The notes below the pieces were generated by a model. That model made no database searches. It was not told the origin of the DNA and saw only the letters and a list, made by a program, of their open reading frames with translations. Both the position numbers and the translations under genes were made by a program. A stretch of DNA of 64,000 nucleotides, taken from Solanum dulcamara (lineage: Eukaryota > Streptophyta > Magnoliopsida > Solanales > Solanaceae). Positions 11,140 through 23,394 of this stretch are shown here, one piece after another. The stretch spans positions 86,342,341 to 86,406,340 of the forward strand of contig NC_077237.1 of NCBI RefSeq assembly GCF_947179165.1, read 5' to 3'. The first letter of the stretch is position 1; each line of letters begins with the position of its first letter.

Positions 11140-11530
11140 ATGGAGGCGTCAATTATGACTCTTTTGAAACAAGTGTATTTTTGCTCAGGCACTTATACTT
11201 CAAACTAAGAATTCCGTGCGGCACTTGACAACTTACTCACGAATCTTTCACGATCTTGTTTGCTTTGGAAGAATGCTTGATTGCTTCATGATTTGAATAT
11301 CCCCTCTATTTATACTACTCCTTAGGAGCTTAAGTGTAAATAAAAATTATTACACAAGTCCTTCCATATTTACAAATTAATCCATCTTCTAGATTTCTTT
11401 ACACAACTAGAAGATTCTAAGGACTTTCCATGAAATTCTAAAGTCTTCCAAGGAAATTCTCAAGTTTGTGACATGTGGCACTTACGTGGCGCTTATGTGG
11501 CGTGATGATGTGGCAGGTCATCACAGAAGG
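11140..11530 (-). mobile_element. possible LTR remnant
   Basis: Read on the minus strand this segment has LTR-like layout: GC-rich start (TGACCTGCCACATCATCACG), a TATA box (GTATAAATAGAGG, about 11297-11310), and a promoter-proximal region of retroelement style. No partner LTR, PBS or internal domain is visible. Assignment is tentative. Confidence 0.3.
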
Positions 11531-13140
11531 ATCTGTTTTGCATTGGGACTTTTCAAAGAAAAAAATTATGAAAAAAAGGGTAAATTCTGATCAATGAAGA
11601 GTGGCAAGTAAGCGGGTTTAGAATTCTCTTTTTTATATATATAAATATATAAAATTATTCTTTATGTAATCTGATTTAAAAAATTACTAATCATGTGAAA
11701 CAAAGGAAATTAGTTTTGGAAATTAAAGTGATTCCTTACCCCAAAATAGAACATAATAAAATTAGGAAAAGTGTAAATGGTGTCAACTTAGGCCTTGTTT
11801 TCCTGTGACGGGAGACATTGGTTAGCAATACAACAAAAACATATCCGATATGATTTTACAAGTAAATGCAGATTTTACTCCAATTTTATAAAGATAAAAA
11901 TACTGTTTTCGATAGATTCTCGGATTAAGTGCAATAAATTAAAATGATATTGAAAAAGGTAATACGATGGTGAAGAAAATGGGTCGATTAATACGAAAAG
12001 TAGAATGGGGCATCTAGAAAAGAAACATTTACAACAACGAAATAATACGGTCACTGAAACATAAGGCATATTAGATGATAACAGATACCAAAAGCGAGAA
12101 ACCAAATATATAAGGTTAATACTATAACATACCTGGCGCTTCTAGACTCATGCCAAACCTAATTTTATCGAAAAGCAACTACCTACTAACTAATTCTATC
12201 TTAATAGCGGTTTTTATACCCTTATCAATTCAGTTGGCAAAGAGTTATTTTATTATGAACGAAAGAATAAATGGAAGGAAGAAATATAATTAAAGGATAA
12301 ACATATAATATTTTGTGTTTTTGGTGTGATGGAAAATATCTTTTTCGAAAATGTGTTTTTGGTATTTGAATTAGTGAGTGAAATTATTTTATGACAATAT
12401 ATAATTAAATCTTAATAATTAATGATAATAAGAAATTACAGAATATTTTGGTGAGATTTTTGAATACCTAAGAGATATGAAGCGTCAATCATCTCTAAGA
12501 CTCTATGATAATATTTTATTATAATAATCATATTTTTTAAAAAACAAAAATCGATGTCTCATGTTAATATTAATATACTATATTTCCTATTTTATACTCC
12601 ATGTGATTGTGTGCATTGGGCCGCCGTTTTAATGAGGCTGTAGTTTGACGAAATTAAGGATTAACTACAAGCATACGATTAAATTATATAAAATAATAAT
12701 AAATAAAGTTAGAAAATATATACTTTTAAACAAACTATGTATTATTTTTTTTGAAAAGATGGGGGTAGGGAGTAACGAATAAAATGAAAGATTAACTAGT
12801 TAATCAAGTGAACTATTAAGATTTTTAAAGAAAAAAAAGTATGTATATTTAATAATTTACCAAATTTATTTTGTTGGTTATTTCTTGAAGGCAAAAATAT
12901 GCCAAATATTATGGAGAAGATGCAATTCTAATGAAACACCGGCAGATTAAATGAGTGAAAAAGGTTATGAAGCAATAAAGAATATCTGAAAGTTTTTCTT
13001 TTCATAATCAGAAATCGCAGTTTTAAATTTTGATTATGAAAAATTCTTAATACAGACTTCCCCGATGCGAGTTTGAATTAATCGAAGTGAAATACAACAG
13101 AAACACAAAAGAAAAATTGCATAGAGTTTAATAGGAAATC
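11531..13140. other. intergenic, AT-rich
   Basis: No supported gene. 12735-12830 resembles, on the minus strand, the decayed tRNA-like SINE also seen at 14505-14640 (shared 'ctattaagattttt'). Confidence 0.4.
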
Positions 13141-13276
13141 ACCTTTCAAAAAAGTAAGCAACAGGTACCATCACCATTAACAAGAAAGGCAATACATCTT
13201 TACCCATTTTTTCCAATCAAAATATTATTTATGTATACTAGTTAGCTCAAAGAGGGAAGATTTGTTTTTTTTTTTT

Positions 13277-13314
13277 GTGGTGGGGGTGGGGGGTGGGGGG
13301 GATGGAGTGGGGGT
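13277..13314 (+). repeat. G-rich tract (quadruplex candidate)
   Basis: At least four runs of 4-7 G occur within about 38 bases (GTGGTGGGGGTGGGGGGTGG and following), preceded by a T run. It satisfies the usual G-quadruplex pattern. Confidence 0.8.
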
Positions 13315-13779
13315 GAGTGACTTAGTTAGAAGGATGGAAGTTTATATAGATGATTATTAGTTAGGGATGGAGCTACATTTAAAAAGGACTAGTTTTGAGC
13401 GGCAATTAATATTTGATCAAATATTTTAAAACTGTTTTAAGTATATGTTTTTTTTCTTTCAAAAATGTACTTTTATGCATAAATTATCTTTTTTAGCTTC
13501 TGAAAAACAATATTTGCTACTTTCAAGAAACACTTATTTTCTTTTAAAAACTTACTCAAACACTTTACTTTTTTTAAATAAGCATATTTGACCTTTCAAA
13601 AGATTATAAGTAGTGGCCAATTCAGATAAATCTAATAGCTTCTGTTTAAACTTTGTATTTGTATTAAAGTATAGTAAGTAATATTTAATTGCAAATCTAA
13701 ACTAAACCTAGTTATGAATTTGCCACTTATAAATTTCAAATTCTAAAACATCAAGAAAAGACATGTGCACCTGTTGAAT

Positions 13780-14290
13780 TTACATGTGAACATTAAAAAA
13801 AATCATTGTTTTTTAATTGATTATTTTCTAAAGAGACAAATGTTAACCTATGAGACAAGATTATAGAGCTATATTCCAATTATTTCTATTAGATTATTCT
13901 CAGATTTTACCAGCTGGCTTTCATTAGTTTGAGAATATTTTTGTGTTTTCAAATCAAAGAACAAATAATTGGTAAAGTTTTCCTAAATTTGAACATATTA
14001 TAGTACTTTGTAAGTAATATGGGCTTTTAGATGGATGAATATGGGCTTAGGAGATGAGTGTTATGGGCTTGGGCTCGTGTCTTGTTCTTTCTTTTCATAA
14101 AATAGCCCTCAGGGGTCCTATTTAAAGATTAGTCGCACATTTAAAACAAGTTAACATTAATACTCTCGTATCAATTTCAAACATTGAGGATCTTGCTTGT
14201 TTATAAGAAATTGTCTAAATAAGCAAAGACAGATAAGAAAGGAAAGATAAAGTCATGGCAAGATGAGTCGTTTATTACTATAAATAATGG
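13780..14290. repeat. old duplicate of 5975-7470 sequence
   Basis: 13780-13990 matches 5975-6190, and 14200-14290 ('gtctaaataagcaa', 'ggaaagata..gtcatg') matches 7385-7470. Order and orientation agree, which indicates that a segment around the WAT1 3' end was duplicated and decayed. 14020-14075 contains three ATGGGCTT motifs about 25 bases apart. Confidence 0.6.
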
Positions 14291-14504
14291 CCTATGAAAT
14301 ACTGATTAAAGAGCCATCGATCGCCAGATTTAATGATTTGGTGGAATTTATCATTTGCAGTGATTAGTGAAATGTTTGTTTTTCTTTCACGAAAATTAAG
14401 ATAAAATCAAACTTTTGAATAAAACTGAATAAGATTTAGTTAATTATGAACTAGCATTACTCAATTCTTATAAATACGACATTTGATTTTCCCTTCTTTG
14501 GTTG

Positions 14505-14640
14505 GGGGGGCGGGGGGTAGAGGGTTGGTTCCGGGACCGGGGGTTTTAAGAAAGGGAACATGGGGACGAAAATTATAAGGTAAGGGAACGAATCCTTATC
14601 TTAGGTAAAAGTTCAGTTAGCTAATTAACTAAACTATTAA
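14505..14640 (-). mobile_element. degenerate tRNA-derived SINE
   Basis: On the minus strand the tRNA-like head reads TTAGTTAATTAGCTAACTG (A-box region) followed by GGATTCGTTCCC (B-box), then a body with C-runs that form the G-rich tract at 14503-14544 on the plus strand. A related head lies at 23560-23645 (minus). Confidence 0.5.
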
Positions 14641-16032
14641 GATTTTTCTACAAATATAACATATAATTTGAATAAGTGTGTTATTTTAATTGGATTGACT
14701 ACGTATCCTAAACACCATATATATAAGAAATTATAGTTTAAATAATTTAAATAAGAAAACATGGGAGTATAATATAATTCCAGAAAGTTCTTGTAGACTT
14801 CGACATTTGAATTATGCAAGAATAACAAATCATATAGTTTTTTTTTTAAAAAAAAGAACTACCATCTGAATATTTTAACATTCGTAGTTCAAACTTTTTC
14901 ACATAAATTGAGACGAAAAAAATAATACTAGTAATAAATTAAAGGGTCTTTGGTGGATAGCTTTGTTAATCAGAATCAAGGAGGAGAAAACGCCACAATC
15001 CCAGGGCTAAGAGATTGCTTCTGATTATTTTAATTAAGTGTTAAGATTAAGGCAATAATTATGATTGGAACAATAGGCTTAGATGTAGATTACACTCCTT
15101 AATTAACACTTCTTAAAAACTTGAAGGAAAAAAAGGCATAAATACCCTCAAGCTATATTTGAAGTTTTAGAGACGTACTTTATTTTTACGGGAATATTGT
15201 TACCCTGTCTAAAATATTTTTTTAATTTTTTTATCACTTTAAAGGTTGACGTGGAGCAGCGGTGAAATACATACACTGCCACATCTAACTTTCATACATG
15301 TCTGCATATTATCTATTTCACGTCAGCAATTAAGATAATATTTATTTTATATTTAAAATAATTTAAGAAAATAATAGAACCCATAAAAATAAGATATATT
15401 CCTGAAACTTAATGCCTTTTCCAAAATTAAAAGTAAAATGACATGGCCAATAAATCAAGATCCACGAGGCCAATACTATATTTGGAATTATATTCTCCCA
15501 TTTGTAGTTGTAAACATGATTAGCAAGAACGTGCAATGGAGAAAAATTGGTTTCTTTTTAGTTGTAATAGTTTTTTTTAAGAAAATAGAATGATATGAAT
15601 TTTAATTAATATTTTAATATGTATTTTTTTTATTATATTGAAATAAAAAAGTTGCAGTTTATAATATTTTTCGTATAGTTTTTGTATATCTAATATTTTA
15701 TTTTAAAATATTAAATTAATATAATTAAATTTAGTATTAAAAATTAATCAAATTAACTCTCGAAAAATACAATATAACAACTAAAAAAAATGAAAAATAT
15801 TTCTTTAAAGAATTTATCAGGCCACCATAATACAGCATTAAGAGGAATCTAATGCTGAAATATTAACCAAAAAAATGAAATCATTAATTATTCTCGCGTC
15901 AACCATAATCTTTAATTAGCTTTTTATTCATTGAAGCCTTGTCAGAACAGTTGGAAATAGTTATGATCTTTAATTATTTTTTTATTCATTGAAGCCTTGC
16001 CAAAACATTTGGAAATAGTTATGACTTATGAC
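14641..16032. other. intergenic, AT-rich
   Basis: No gene or clear repeat. Long A/T runs only; 15890-16020 contains a partly repeated 'ttattcattgaagccttg' phrase. Confidence 0.5.
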
Positions 16033-16221
16033 CAGTGGCGAAGTCAAAATTTTGATTTTAAAGATTTAAAATTTGAAGAAGTAGATATATGAATTTATCA
16101 AAAGGGATTCAACATCTATTATGTATATATAAAAATTTATTTTTATCATATATAAATATTATAATTTTCCGCCGAAGCGAATTCGAATGAATCCGTAAGC
16201 AACCTGTGGCTCCGCCACTAG
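16033..16221. mobile_element. hAT-type MITE (CAGTGGCG family), diverged
   Basis: It begins CAGTGGCGAAG and ends TGGCTCCGCCACTA, matching the ends of the well-bounded copy at 38470-38655 and sharing the internal 'caacatctattatgtatatat' and 'ttttccgccgaa' blocks. I see no exact 8-bp duplication at this copy. Confidence 0.65.
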
Positions 16222-16774
16222 TCATTTCAAGTTGGTTGCTTAATACTTGTAATATTTGTTCGATCAGATTATATTTATTATTTTTTAATATAATAACTTT
16301 AATGCTTTTTAAAATGACTGTAAATAATAATAAGAATCTTAATTTTTTAATGGAATAAATAAAAATATATATTTACTTTTAGTATATTGTAATGAATGTG
16401 AAAAGTAGTTTAAACAATTATTATTAGCTGGCACATCAGCATTGAACTCGGTCAACATAACATGATGACAACACCTACATTTTCAGATACATGCTTCATT
16501 AATTATATTTTTTAAAATTCAATATTGAGTATTCATATTAAAATTTGATAAAATTTAGATTGCACATTATAAAACTCATATTTGAAAGCAACGTTCTCAA
16601 TAAATTAGTCTTATAAAAGAATCTTAATTTGATAAGTTTTTAAATATTTAACGAACTAAAATTAGTAAGCTAATAGTTAAGGAATTAACAACTCATATTG
16701 GTTAAGGGAATCAAACATTATAAATTTCATCGAGCTGTCATCATTAATCTCCCATCTTCTTTTTTCTTTCTACT

Positions 16775-19700
16775 ATGACTTTAATTCTTAATTTCCCATA
16801 CTCTGTCCTGTTCTGTTCTTTTAGACCAATAATGAAATTCCCCCAAAACCATCTAATTTGTCACCATTTCTTCAAACATGAAGAAAAAAAACTTGTTTCC
16901 TCCATTTTCACTCCACAATTCATACAATTTCATCACACAAGACAATATTCAATTGCACCAACAATGTTCGATCCATCATCAACAACCACAGTTAATACGA
17001 ATTTATTGTTATTTATAAACCATTCTCCTGTGAAAAAAGCTTTCTGGGAAGCACGATCGAGTATTTTCTGGAAATCTTCATCAATTTTTTCGTCGAATTC
17101 TTCAATTGATGAACATTTGATCGTTAAAACACCGTCGAGGAGCAGGACTAGCGTTTTGTATAGATTTTCTTCTGAATATGGACTTCGGGAGAGGTATAGG
17201 AACCCGATGAACGAGATTCGAATCGAGAAGTTATTAGAAGACCTTGATGCACTCGCCGGAACCATTTCCTATAAGGTACTTTTTTTATTTGTTTTAGTTT
17301 GATTGAACGCGAAATTTTAATTAGAAAAGTAAGAAAAAAAAATGGAAATCATTTACTAAGTTACTCTTGAGTCTTGTTAATGATTGTTAAGGTTGTAACT
17401 ATAAAAAATTTAGGCAATGTGGATATTTTACCAAAGGATAATTAATATTGGACGAAAATAATAAACATGTTTTGATTTTTTTTGAAGTGGATAGTTAAAA
17501 GGAAAAATAATCTTTTTTTATTGTATGAATATGATTAACTACGACTACCATTCAGCATACCAGCTAAGCTTCAGTGCGTTCCTTCACTATTGGTAGAGCA
17601 AGTGATTGCTTTGTTACTGTATTTCCAATAGATATTTCTTATATATGTAATAGATTTCTGAACTATCCAAAAATTATTGAATTCTCGAGAATGTGCACCC
17701 GTTACCCTAGTAGACTCATATTGCTTCTCTCTCTCTTTGACAAACAGCATTGTTCTAGTGATGATGGGACAGCAAGGTCATTAATACTAGTGACTGCATC
17801 TATGGATAATATGATTTTGAAAAAAACAATTTGTATTGACAATGATCTCACTATAGAGGGGGCTGTTACATGGGTTGGATGTTCATCTTTGGAAATTCAA
17901 TTAGATGTCAAGCAATCTACACCAGGTATTTATTTATTTATTTATTATATATTTACATTTTGGACTTTAATATTAATAAAAGCGGATTCAAGATCTTTGA
18001 AATTTATGAATTTCTATAACGACTTTGAAATTTATGAATTTCTATAACGACTTTAAGGTAATATAGTTAATTAAATATCTATAGATATAAGCTATATCCA
18101 CCCGTGTCTATAGATGACTGATTTTGTTTTCTCCAATTACCAAACTATAAAGTAGGGGAAGAAATTACCAAACTATATTAATTTCTATCTATGTTAATTC
18201 AGCAGAATTTATTAGCTTTTATTAGAATTTTTTATTTATTTTAATAAATTCATTTAATATATCAAAATAATTATAATCCAATAAGTCGGGTTTTTTAAAA
18301 TTAAAATTTATAAATTCAAAATTCTGAATCTATCCACGTGCAATAGACATGTCTTTGAAAATTAGAGGCGAGATTTTTTTTGACTCATTTTCTTGTCCCT
18401 TTTGTTGCAAAGATGGACATTCATCCCAACGACATGTGTATTTAATATGGACTAGAGGAAGTACTATATAGTAATTAATATGATTATGGTAATTAAATAT
18501 GCATTTTATTTTATTATTCTCTAAGGAAGATGCAAAGTTCATCGTATGGACAAGCAAAAATGAATGCAAAAAGTATTTTTGTTGTGACTTATGACTTTAT
18601 TTTCTTGCAGAACCAACCAATTCCACAGAGTCAGTATGTCTTACAGCAAACTTCACATTTGTAGCAAGAGACAAGACAGGAAAATCAGTTAAAATCAACC
18701 AAATTTTACCTGAAACTGAAAAGGAAAAACATCTATTTCAAGAAGCAGAGGAAAGAAACAAAAGGAGAAAGAAGAAAAAAGACAATTTGGGAGAATTAAA
18801 AGTAAATAAGTTCAATGAATTGTTGTTGGCAAATAAAGACAACAACAACAACATTTTAATTAAGGAAACTTGTCTTCAAAATTCTTTGGTTTGCCAGCCA
18901 GAGCAAAATAACATTCATGGACAAATATTTGGAGGTTATTTAATGAGGAAAGCTTATGAATTGGCATATGCAACAGCCTATTCATTTGTTGGGAGTCCAC
19001 CTTCCTTTGCGGAAGTTGATCATGTTGATTTCTTGAAACCTGTAAGTGATTACTATTCTCGTAGTTTTTGGTCCTTCAATTTCTGTTACTATATATGTTG
19101 TTTATTGTGTTTCGATTATTATTTTATTATGTGTTGTGGTTACTGTTTCTTTTTTTTGTATGCTTTAGAATGTTTCTTCGATGTCTACATTACTTTTTTT
19201 CCTTTAAAATTTTACGTCAAGGTTCTTTAAAAAATTAAACAGTCTTTCTACCTCAACGAGATAAAAATAAATTCTGCGTACATTCTACCCTCTATAAATC
19301 CTACATGTGGGCAAGGGCGGATCTAGGGGCGGAGGGTGTTCACCCGACCCCCTCAGCAAAACATTACATGATATATGAACAAGAAGCAAAAAAGATTGCT
19401 TAGTATTCCAGGGCATTCAAAATGCACCCCACGTTCTAATGTTCAAATCTAACGTTCTAATGTTCAAATCTAATTGACTGCATTACTTTTTACACCACTA
19501 TTTATAGGATTACATTAGGTATGTTGTTATTGTTATTGAAAGTACATAAATGTGTTGATTAATATTACGTGTGATTATCTCATCTAAAAATCTAAAAATT
19601 TAAATGATTAGAACAATAAACATATTTTTATTGTTTGTGCTTTAATGTCTTTACATAAATTCTGTCTAAGACTTAATCTGCTAATGCAGGTAAATGTTGG

Positions 19701-20153
19701 AGATTTCCTTCACCTCAAATCATGTGTTTTGTATACACAAGTTGAAAATTCATCTAGGCCTTTGATTACTGTGGAAGTGGTAGCTCATGTTACACAGCCC
19801 CAAGATCTTTCTAGTGAGGTGTGTACTATTCCTTAATAATATTCAATGGCGGAGTCAGAAGTTCAAATAGCTAGAGGAATTCAAAACTTTAGACTAATAT
19901 TTTACATATGCAAAGTGAGAATAAAATACAAATACGAATATTAACACATTTTCATTATATAATTCTTAATGAATTATTTGATGAAGTACATTGTTATTGC
20001 TCTACTCTTTTACAGGTTTCAAACAATTTCTACTTCACTTTCACAGTTCCCTCTGATTCACTAAGAAATGGCTTGAAAATTAGGAATGTTGTCCCTGCTA
20101 CAGAGGAGGAAGCTCGGCATGTGATGGACATACAAGATACCTTTCATCCGTGA
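16775..20153 (+). CDS. acyl-CoA thioesterase, ACOT9/10-like, probably mitochondrial (5 exons)
   Basis: Hydrolyses acyl-CoA to free acid and CoA. Five exons join in frame: 16775-17275, 17748-17925, 18611-19041, 19690-19818 and 20016-20153, all GT..AG. The product is 458 aa from 16775, or 439 aa from Met-20 at 16832, which I prefer (MKFPQNHLICHHF). The N-terminus is basic, aromatic and Ser/Thr-rich with few acids, like a mitochondrial presequence. Family landmarks in order: KAFWEARSSIF, RIEKLLEDLDALAGTISYK, HCSDDDGTAR, VTASMD, a Lys-rich linker, CQPEQNNIHGQIFGGYLM (second hotdog helix), EVDHVDFLKP, VNVGDFLHLKSCVLYTQ, and RNVVPATEEEARHVMD. Two hotdog domains are therefore present, as usual. Intron 3 carries scraps of LINE tail and hAT MITE (19230-19370), and a 27-bp tandem repeat sits at 17993-18050. 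No defects seen. The acyl chain preference is unknown. Confidence 0.9.
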
Positions 20154-21158
20154 TCATAATTCTCGAATTTGAGTCTATTGTTAGGTGTGAATCTGAATTA
20201 ATCGGACATGTGATGAGTACCACATATCAAATGTCGTACTAAAAATAGAAAAAATAAAAATAAAAATTGCCTAGAATCATTTGTAGATGTACTTCCAATT
20301 ATATTTTTTAATTTGTTCCCATGTTGTGACTTTGGTACTATAGCTAACACTCCATATATAGTGAGTAAATTCTTATGTTTAAAAGAGACAATGTGAAAGA
20401 AAATGTATGGGTTGAAGATATTCTTAGATCAGTTTTAACAAAAGAGGAAATATACCAAAAGTAGTGGATGTGACACCTTAATTCAGAGCTCATATTGTCA
20501 GTCAATTAGCAACTAGGAATGAAAATGATAACAGCTATTAATTATAATAAAGCATTAATTGATGTTTACCTACCATTGAATAAATTATTTATGCAATAAT
20601 TCAGAGCCCATACATACACTCTGATTGTGCCATTCAATTTTAAGCCTTTTTTTTTCTTTCATCGCACTTTTTGAGGTGCGTTCGCCAAGTTTTCGAATCT
20701 CTGTCATAATTTCCCCAAAAAGGTCTTTTACTTCTGCAATTTAATATCCTTTAATTCAGAAAATTACTGAGCTAAGCTGACTTTCTTAAAAAAAAATAAT
20801 CATTAAGGGACAATCCAAAATTCATGGATCTTGTTTCCTGAAACTAATCAAGATCCTTTTATAAAAAAATAAAATAATTATTGGAGTGGAATGAGGAAGA
20901 TGATTATAAAGTAGAAAATTGAACCTTTACTTTGTAAATTGAAAAATTCAAATAACAAACTAACTAAGCTACTGAGATTCTCCGAATCTCTTTAAGATCT
21001 ATATACCAATTAATGAACTTTATTTCGCTTCAGTAAGCGAAATTATTATTCCAAATTCCCCTATCTATTAAAATACTGTCACATGAAATGAAACAGAAAG
21101 ACATAAGTAGTATTATAAAGAGAGGATTGATCTTCATACTGTCTATTAACTAAAAAAA
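20154..21158 (+). promoter_or_regulatory. ACOT 3' flank and UGT84 promoter region
   Basis: No gene. TATTATAAAG (21111-21120) lies about 40 bases before the UGT84 start codon and is a good TATA-box candidate. Confidence 0.5.
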
Positions 21159-22619
21159 ATGGCTTGTGCATCTCAAAACACCAAAAGTAGTCTTGTCCAT
21201 GTCTTTCTTGTCTCATTTCCAGGTCAAGGTAATGTTAACCCTCTTCTTCGTCTAGGGAAGCGCCTTGCTAGCAAGGGCATTTTGGTCACTTTCTCTGCTC
21301 CCGAAAGCGTTGGCCAAGAGATGAAGGCTGTAGATGGGAATTTAATCACAGATCAACCAACTCCTTATGGAGACGGTATGATCAGGTTTGAATTCTTCGA
21401 GGATGGATCCACGGATCAATCCAAAATTGGTGATTTTGACTTGGCGATGGAAATGCTTGAGCAAGCCGGAAGAAAGAATTTGCCTAAAATCCTTAAGAAA
21501 CAGGAGGACGAAGGTCGTCCTGTTTCTTGTATAGTCAACAATCCTTTTAGTCCATGGGTATGCGAAGTTGCTGAGAGTTTTGCAATACCTAACGCGTTGC
21601 TTTGGGTTCAATCTAGTGCTTGTTTTTTGATATATTACCATTATCATTTCAATCTAGAGTCTTTTCCAACTGAATCCGAACCTGAAAAGGATGTTGTCCT
21701 ACCTAACATGCCTGTTTTAAAATACGATGATCTGCCTACGTTTCTACTCGAGTCTAATAGTTTCGAATTAGTGTTGAAAAGGATTATTTTGGATCAATTC
21801 CATAACTTATCCAAACCTTTTTGCATACTGGTGGACTCATTTCAAGAACTTGAAGAGGATGTGGTAAGACATATGTCGAAAATTTGCCCCATTAGAACTA
21901 TTGGTCCCCTGTTATTCAATGACCCTAAAATTGCGAACATTCGTGGTGATTGCATGAAAATTGAGGAGGATTGCATCGAGTGGCTCGACTCGAAGCCACC
22001 ATCTTCAGTTGTTTACATTTCATTTGGTAGTATTGCAGTTCCTGATCAAGAACAAACAGATGAGATCGCGTTCGGGTTATTAAATTCGGGGATATCTTTC
22101 TTGTGGGTTATCAAACCACCCCCTGAATATTCTGTTTTTCAGCCTGTTGTGTTACCTGATGGTTTTCTTGAGAAAGTTGGTGGCAGGGGGAAAATAGTGA
22201 AATGGTGTCCACAAGAACAAGTGTTGTCTCATCCTTCTGTAGCCTTTTTTCTCACACATTGTGGATGGAATTCGTCGATGGAGGCAATTTCAAGTGGCGT
22301 CCCCATTGTGGCTTTCCCTCAATGGGGTGATCAAGTCACGAACGCCAAGTATTTGGTGGATGTGTTCAAAATGGGGATTAGATTAAGAAGGGGTGAGCTT
22401 GGGAGTAAGATAATTACAAGGGAGGAGATCGAGAATTGCTTGCGTAAAGCAACTAGTGATGATTCAAAGATAGTTGAGATGAAAGAAAATGCGCTCAAGT
22501 GGAAGAAACAAGCAGAGGAAGCAGTGGCAGAGTGCGGCTCCTCTGCTATTAATATCCAAGCATTTGTGGATGAGCTGAAAAATATCCATGCCAAGAAACA
22601 AGAAGAAAACGCCAAGTGA
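21159..22619 (+). CDS. UGT84-type glucosyltransferase (hydroxycinnamate/gallate ester-forming family), His25 replaced by Asn
   Basis: Intact single-exon family-1 glycosyltransferase of 486 aa, the usual length. The N-terminus HVFLVSFPGQGNVNPLLRLG, the stretch TYGDGMIRFEFF-like (PYGDGMIRFEFFEDG), the block ASFNNPF-like (CIVNNPFSPWV) and the PSPG box (residues 349-392, WCPQEQVLSHPSVAFFLTHC to PQWGDQ) place it with UGT84. Those enzymes make 1-O-glucose esters of cinnamic, benzoic, gallic or indole acids in the cytosol. The family motif is QGHVNP, whose His is the general base; here codon 25 is AAT, giving QGNVNP. All else appears conserved, including HCGWNS and the last Gln. This copy may be catalytically impaired or altered. 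A TATA box lies at 21111. The C-terminus is charged (KKQEENAK), and a (GT)n run follows at 22642-22659. Confidence 0.92.
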   Translation: MACASQNTKSSLVHVFLVSFPGQGNVNPLLRLGKRLASKGILVTFSAPESVGQEMKAVDGNLITDQPTPYGDGMIRFEFFEDGSTDQSKIGDFDLAMEMLEQAGRKNLPKILKKQEDEGRPVSCIVNNPFSPWVCEVAESFAIPNALLWVQSSACFLIYYHYHFNLESFPTESEPEKDVVLPNMPVLKYDDLPTFLLESNSFELVLKRIILDQFHNLSKPFCILVDSFQELEEDVVRHMSKICPIRTIGPLLFNDPKIANIRGDCMKIEEDCIEWLDSKPPSSVVYISFGSIAVPDQEQTDEIAFGLLNSGISFLWVIKPPPEYSVFQPVVLPDGFLEKVGGRGKIVKWCPQEQVLSHPSVAFFLTHCGWNSSMEAISSGVPIVAFPQWGDQVTNAKYLVDVFKMGIRLRRGELGSKIITREEIENCLRKATSDDSKIVEMKENALKWKKQAEEAVAECGSSAINIQAFVDELKNIHAKKQEENAK

Positions 22620-22641
22620 TCGATGTTCGTAATTGAAAAAT

Positions 22642-22659
22642 AGTGTGTGTGTGTGTGTG
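22642..22659. repeat. (GT)n microsatellite
   Basis: Nine GT repeats in the UGT84 3' flank. A second GT run lies at about 23838-23854. Confidence 0.9.
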
Positions 22660-22863
22660 GAGTTGGTGTGTGTTTGTGTTTTTACCAAAGAACTTAGGAT
22701 GACAATCAATTCTAAAGTTCAAGATGTACACTTGAAAGATTCTTCATTCCAAGTCTTAATTCAACCTATTACATAAATATTGATTTTATTTGTTTATTTA
22801 TTTGTTATTTACGTTTCTGTTCGATCATCAAACTTTGTTAATTTATAGTTAGAATGTTGCCCC

Positions 22864-23073
22864 ATGGTGAGAAGGTTTGATCAACCACAAAGGTACAAAC
22901 CATTTGTCAGCAGGTGCGTTGTGCAAGGGGACGATCTTGAAATTGGGAGTGTGAGAGAAGTGAATGTTAGGTCAGGTCTTCCATCTACCACCAGCAAGGA
23001 GAGGTTAGAGCTTCTAGATGATGAGGAGCACATCTTTGGCGTAAAGATTGTTGGTGGAGATCACCGGCTCAGG
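22864..23073 (+). pseudogene. isolated PYL abscisic-acid receptor exon
   Basis: 70 codons match the middle exon of a PYL8/9-type ABA receptor (START-like fold; binds ABA and inhibits PP2C phosphatases). Visible: VRRFDQPQRYKPFVSRC, GSVREVNVRSGLPSTTS with the gate loop (SGLPA here SGLPS), RLELLDDEEHIFGVKIV, and the latch GGDHRLR. The exon ends at a normal donor (AGG|GTATGC), as in genuine PYL genes. The left edge reads CCCCATGG where the family has an acceptor followed by TTGG, and no exon 1 or exon 3 (NYSS..) is seen within several kb. The ATG at 22864 is therefore a chance start. It is a captured or left-over exon with no frame damage, hence fairly recent, and not a working receptor. Confidence 0.85.
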
Positions 23074-23394
23074 GTATGCATCTTTTATTTTCTCATAGAA
23101 AATATGTGGTATTGATGCATTGGATGGATTATATATGTGGGCTAAGTTGTAAGATCAGGTGTTGTTTCTATCTTATGGTACTTAATAAGTGAAGTTGAAT
23201 TTATATGTACTTGAATCTTTGCTATTTTCACTCAGTCACCCCAACTAGAGATGATGTTACCACCATTCAACTATGTTGGAATGAGGAGTCTTTGGAACTT
23301 GAGCCTTAACTTGGCCCTGTTTGAACGTGTTATCTCACCTCTATATTTTATTTTTCCTGATCGGCTTCTTCAACTCGAACACTAACAACTACAA

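Noticed and set aside
22864..23115. Treating the PYL-like ORF as a complete small ABA receptor
   Set aside because: Only the middle exon is present; the START fold needs exons 1 and 3, and the ORF end reads through a splice donor.
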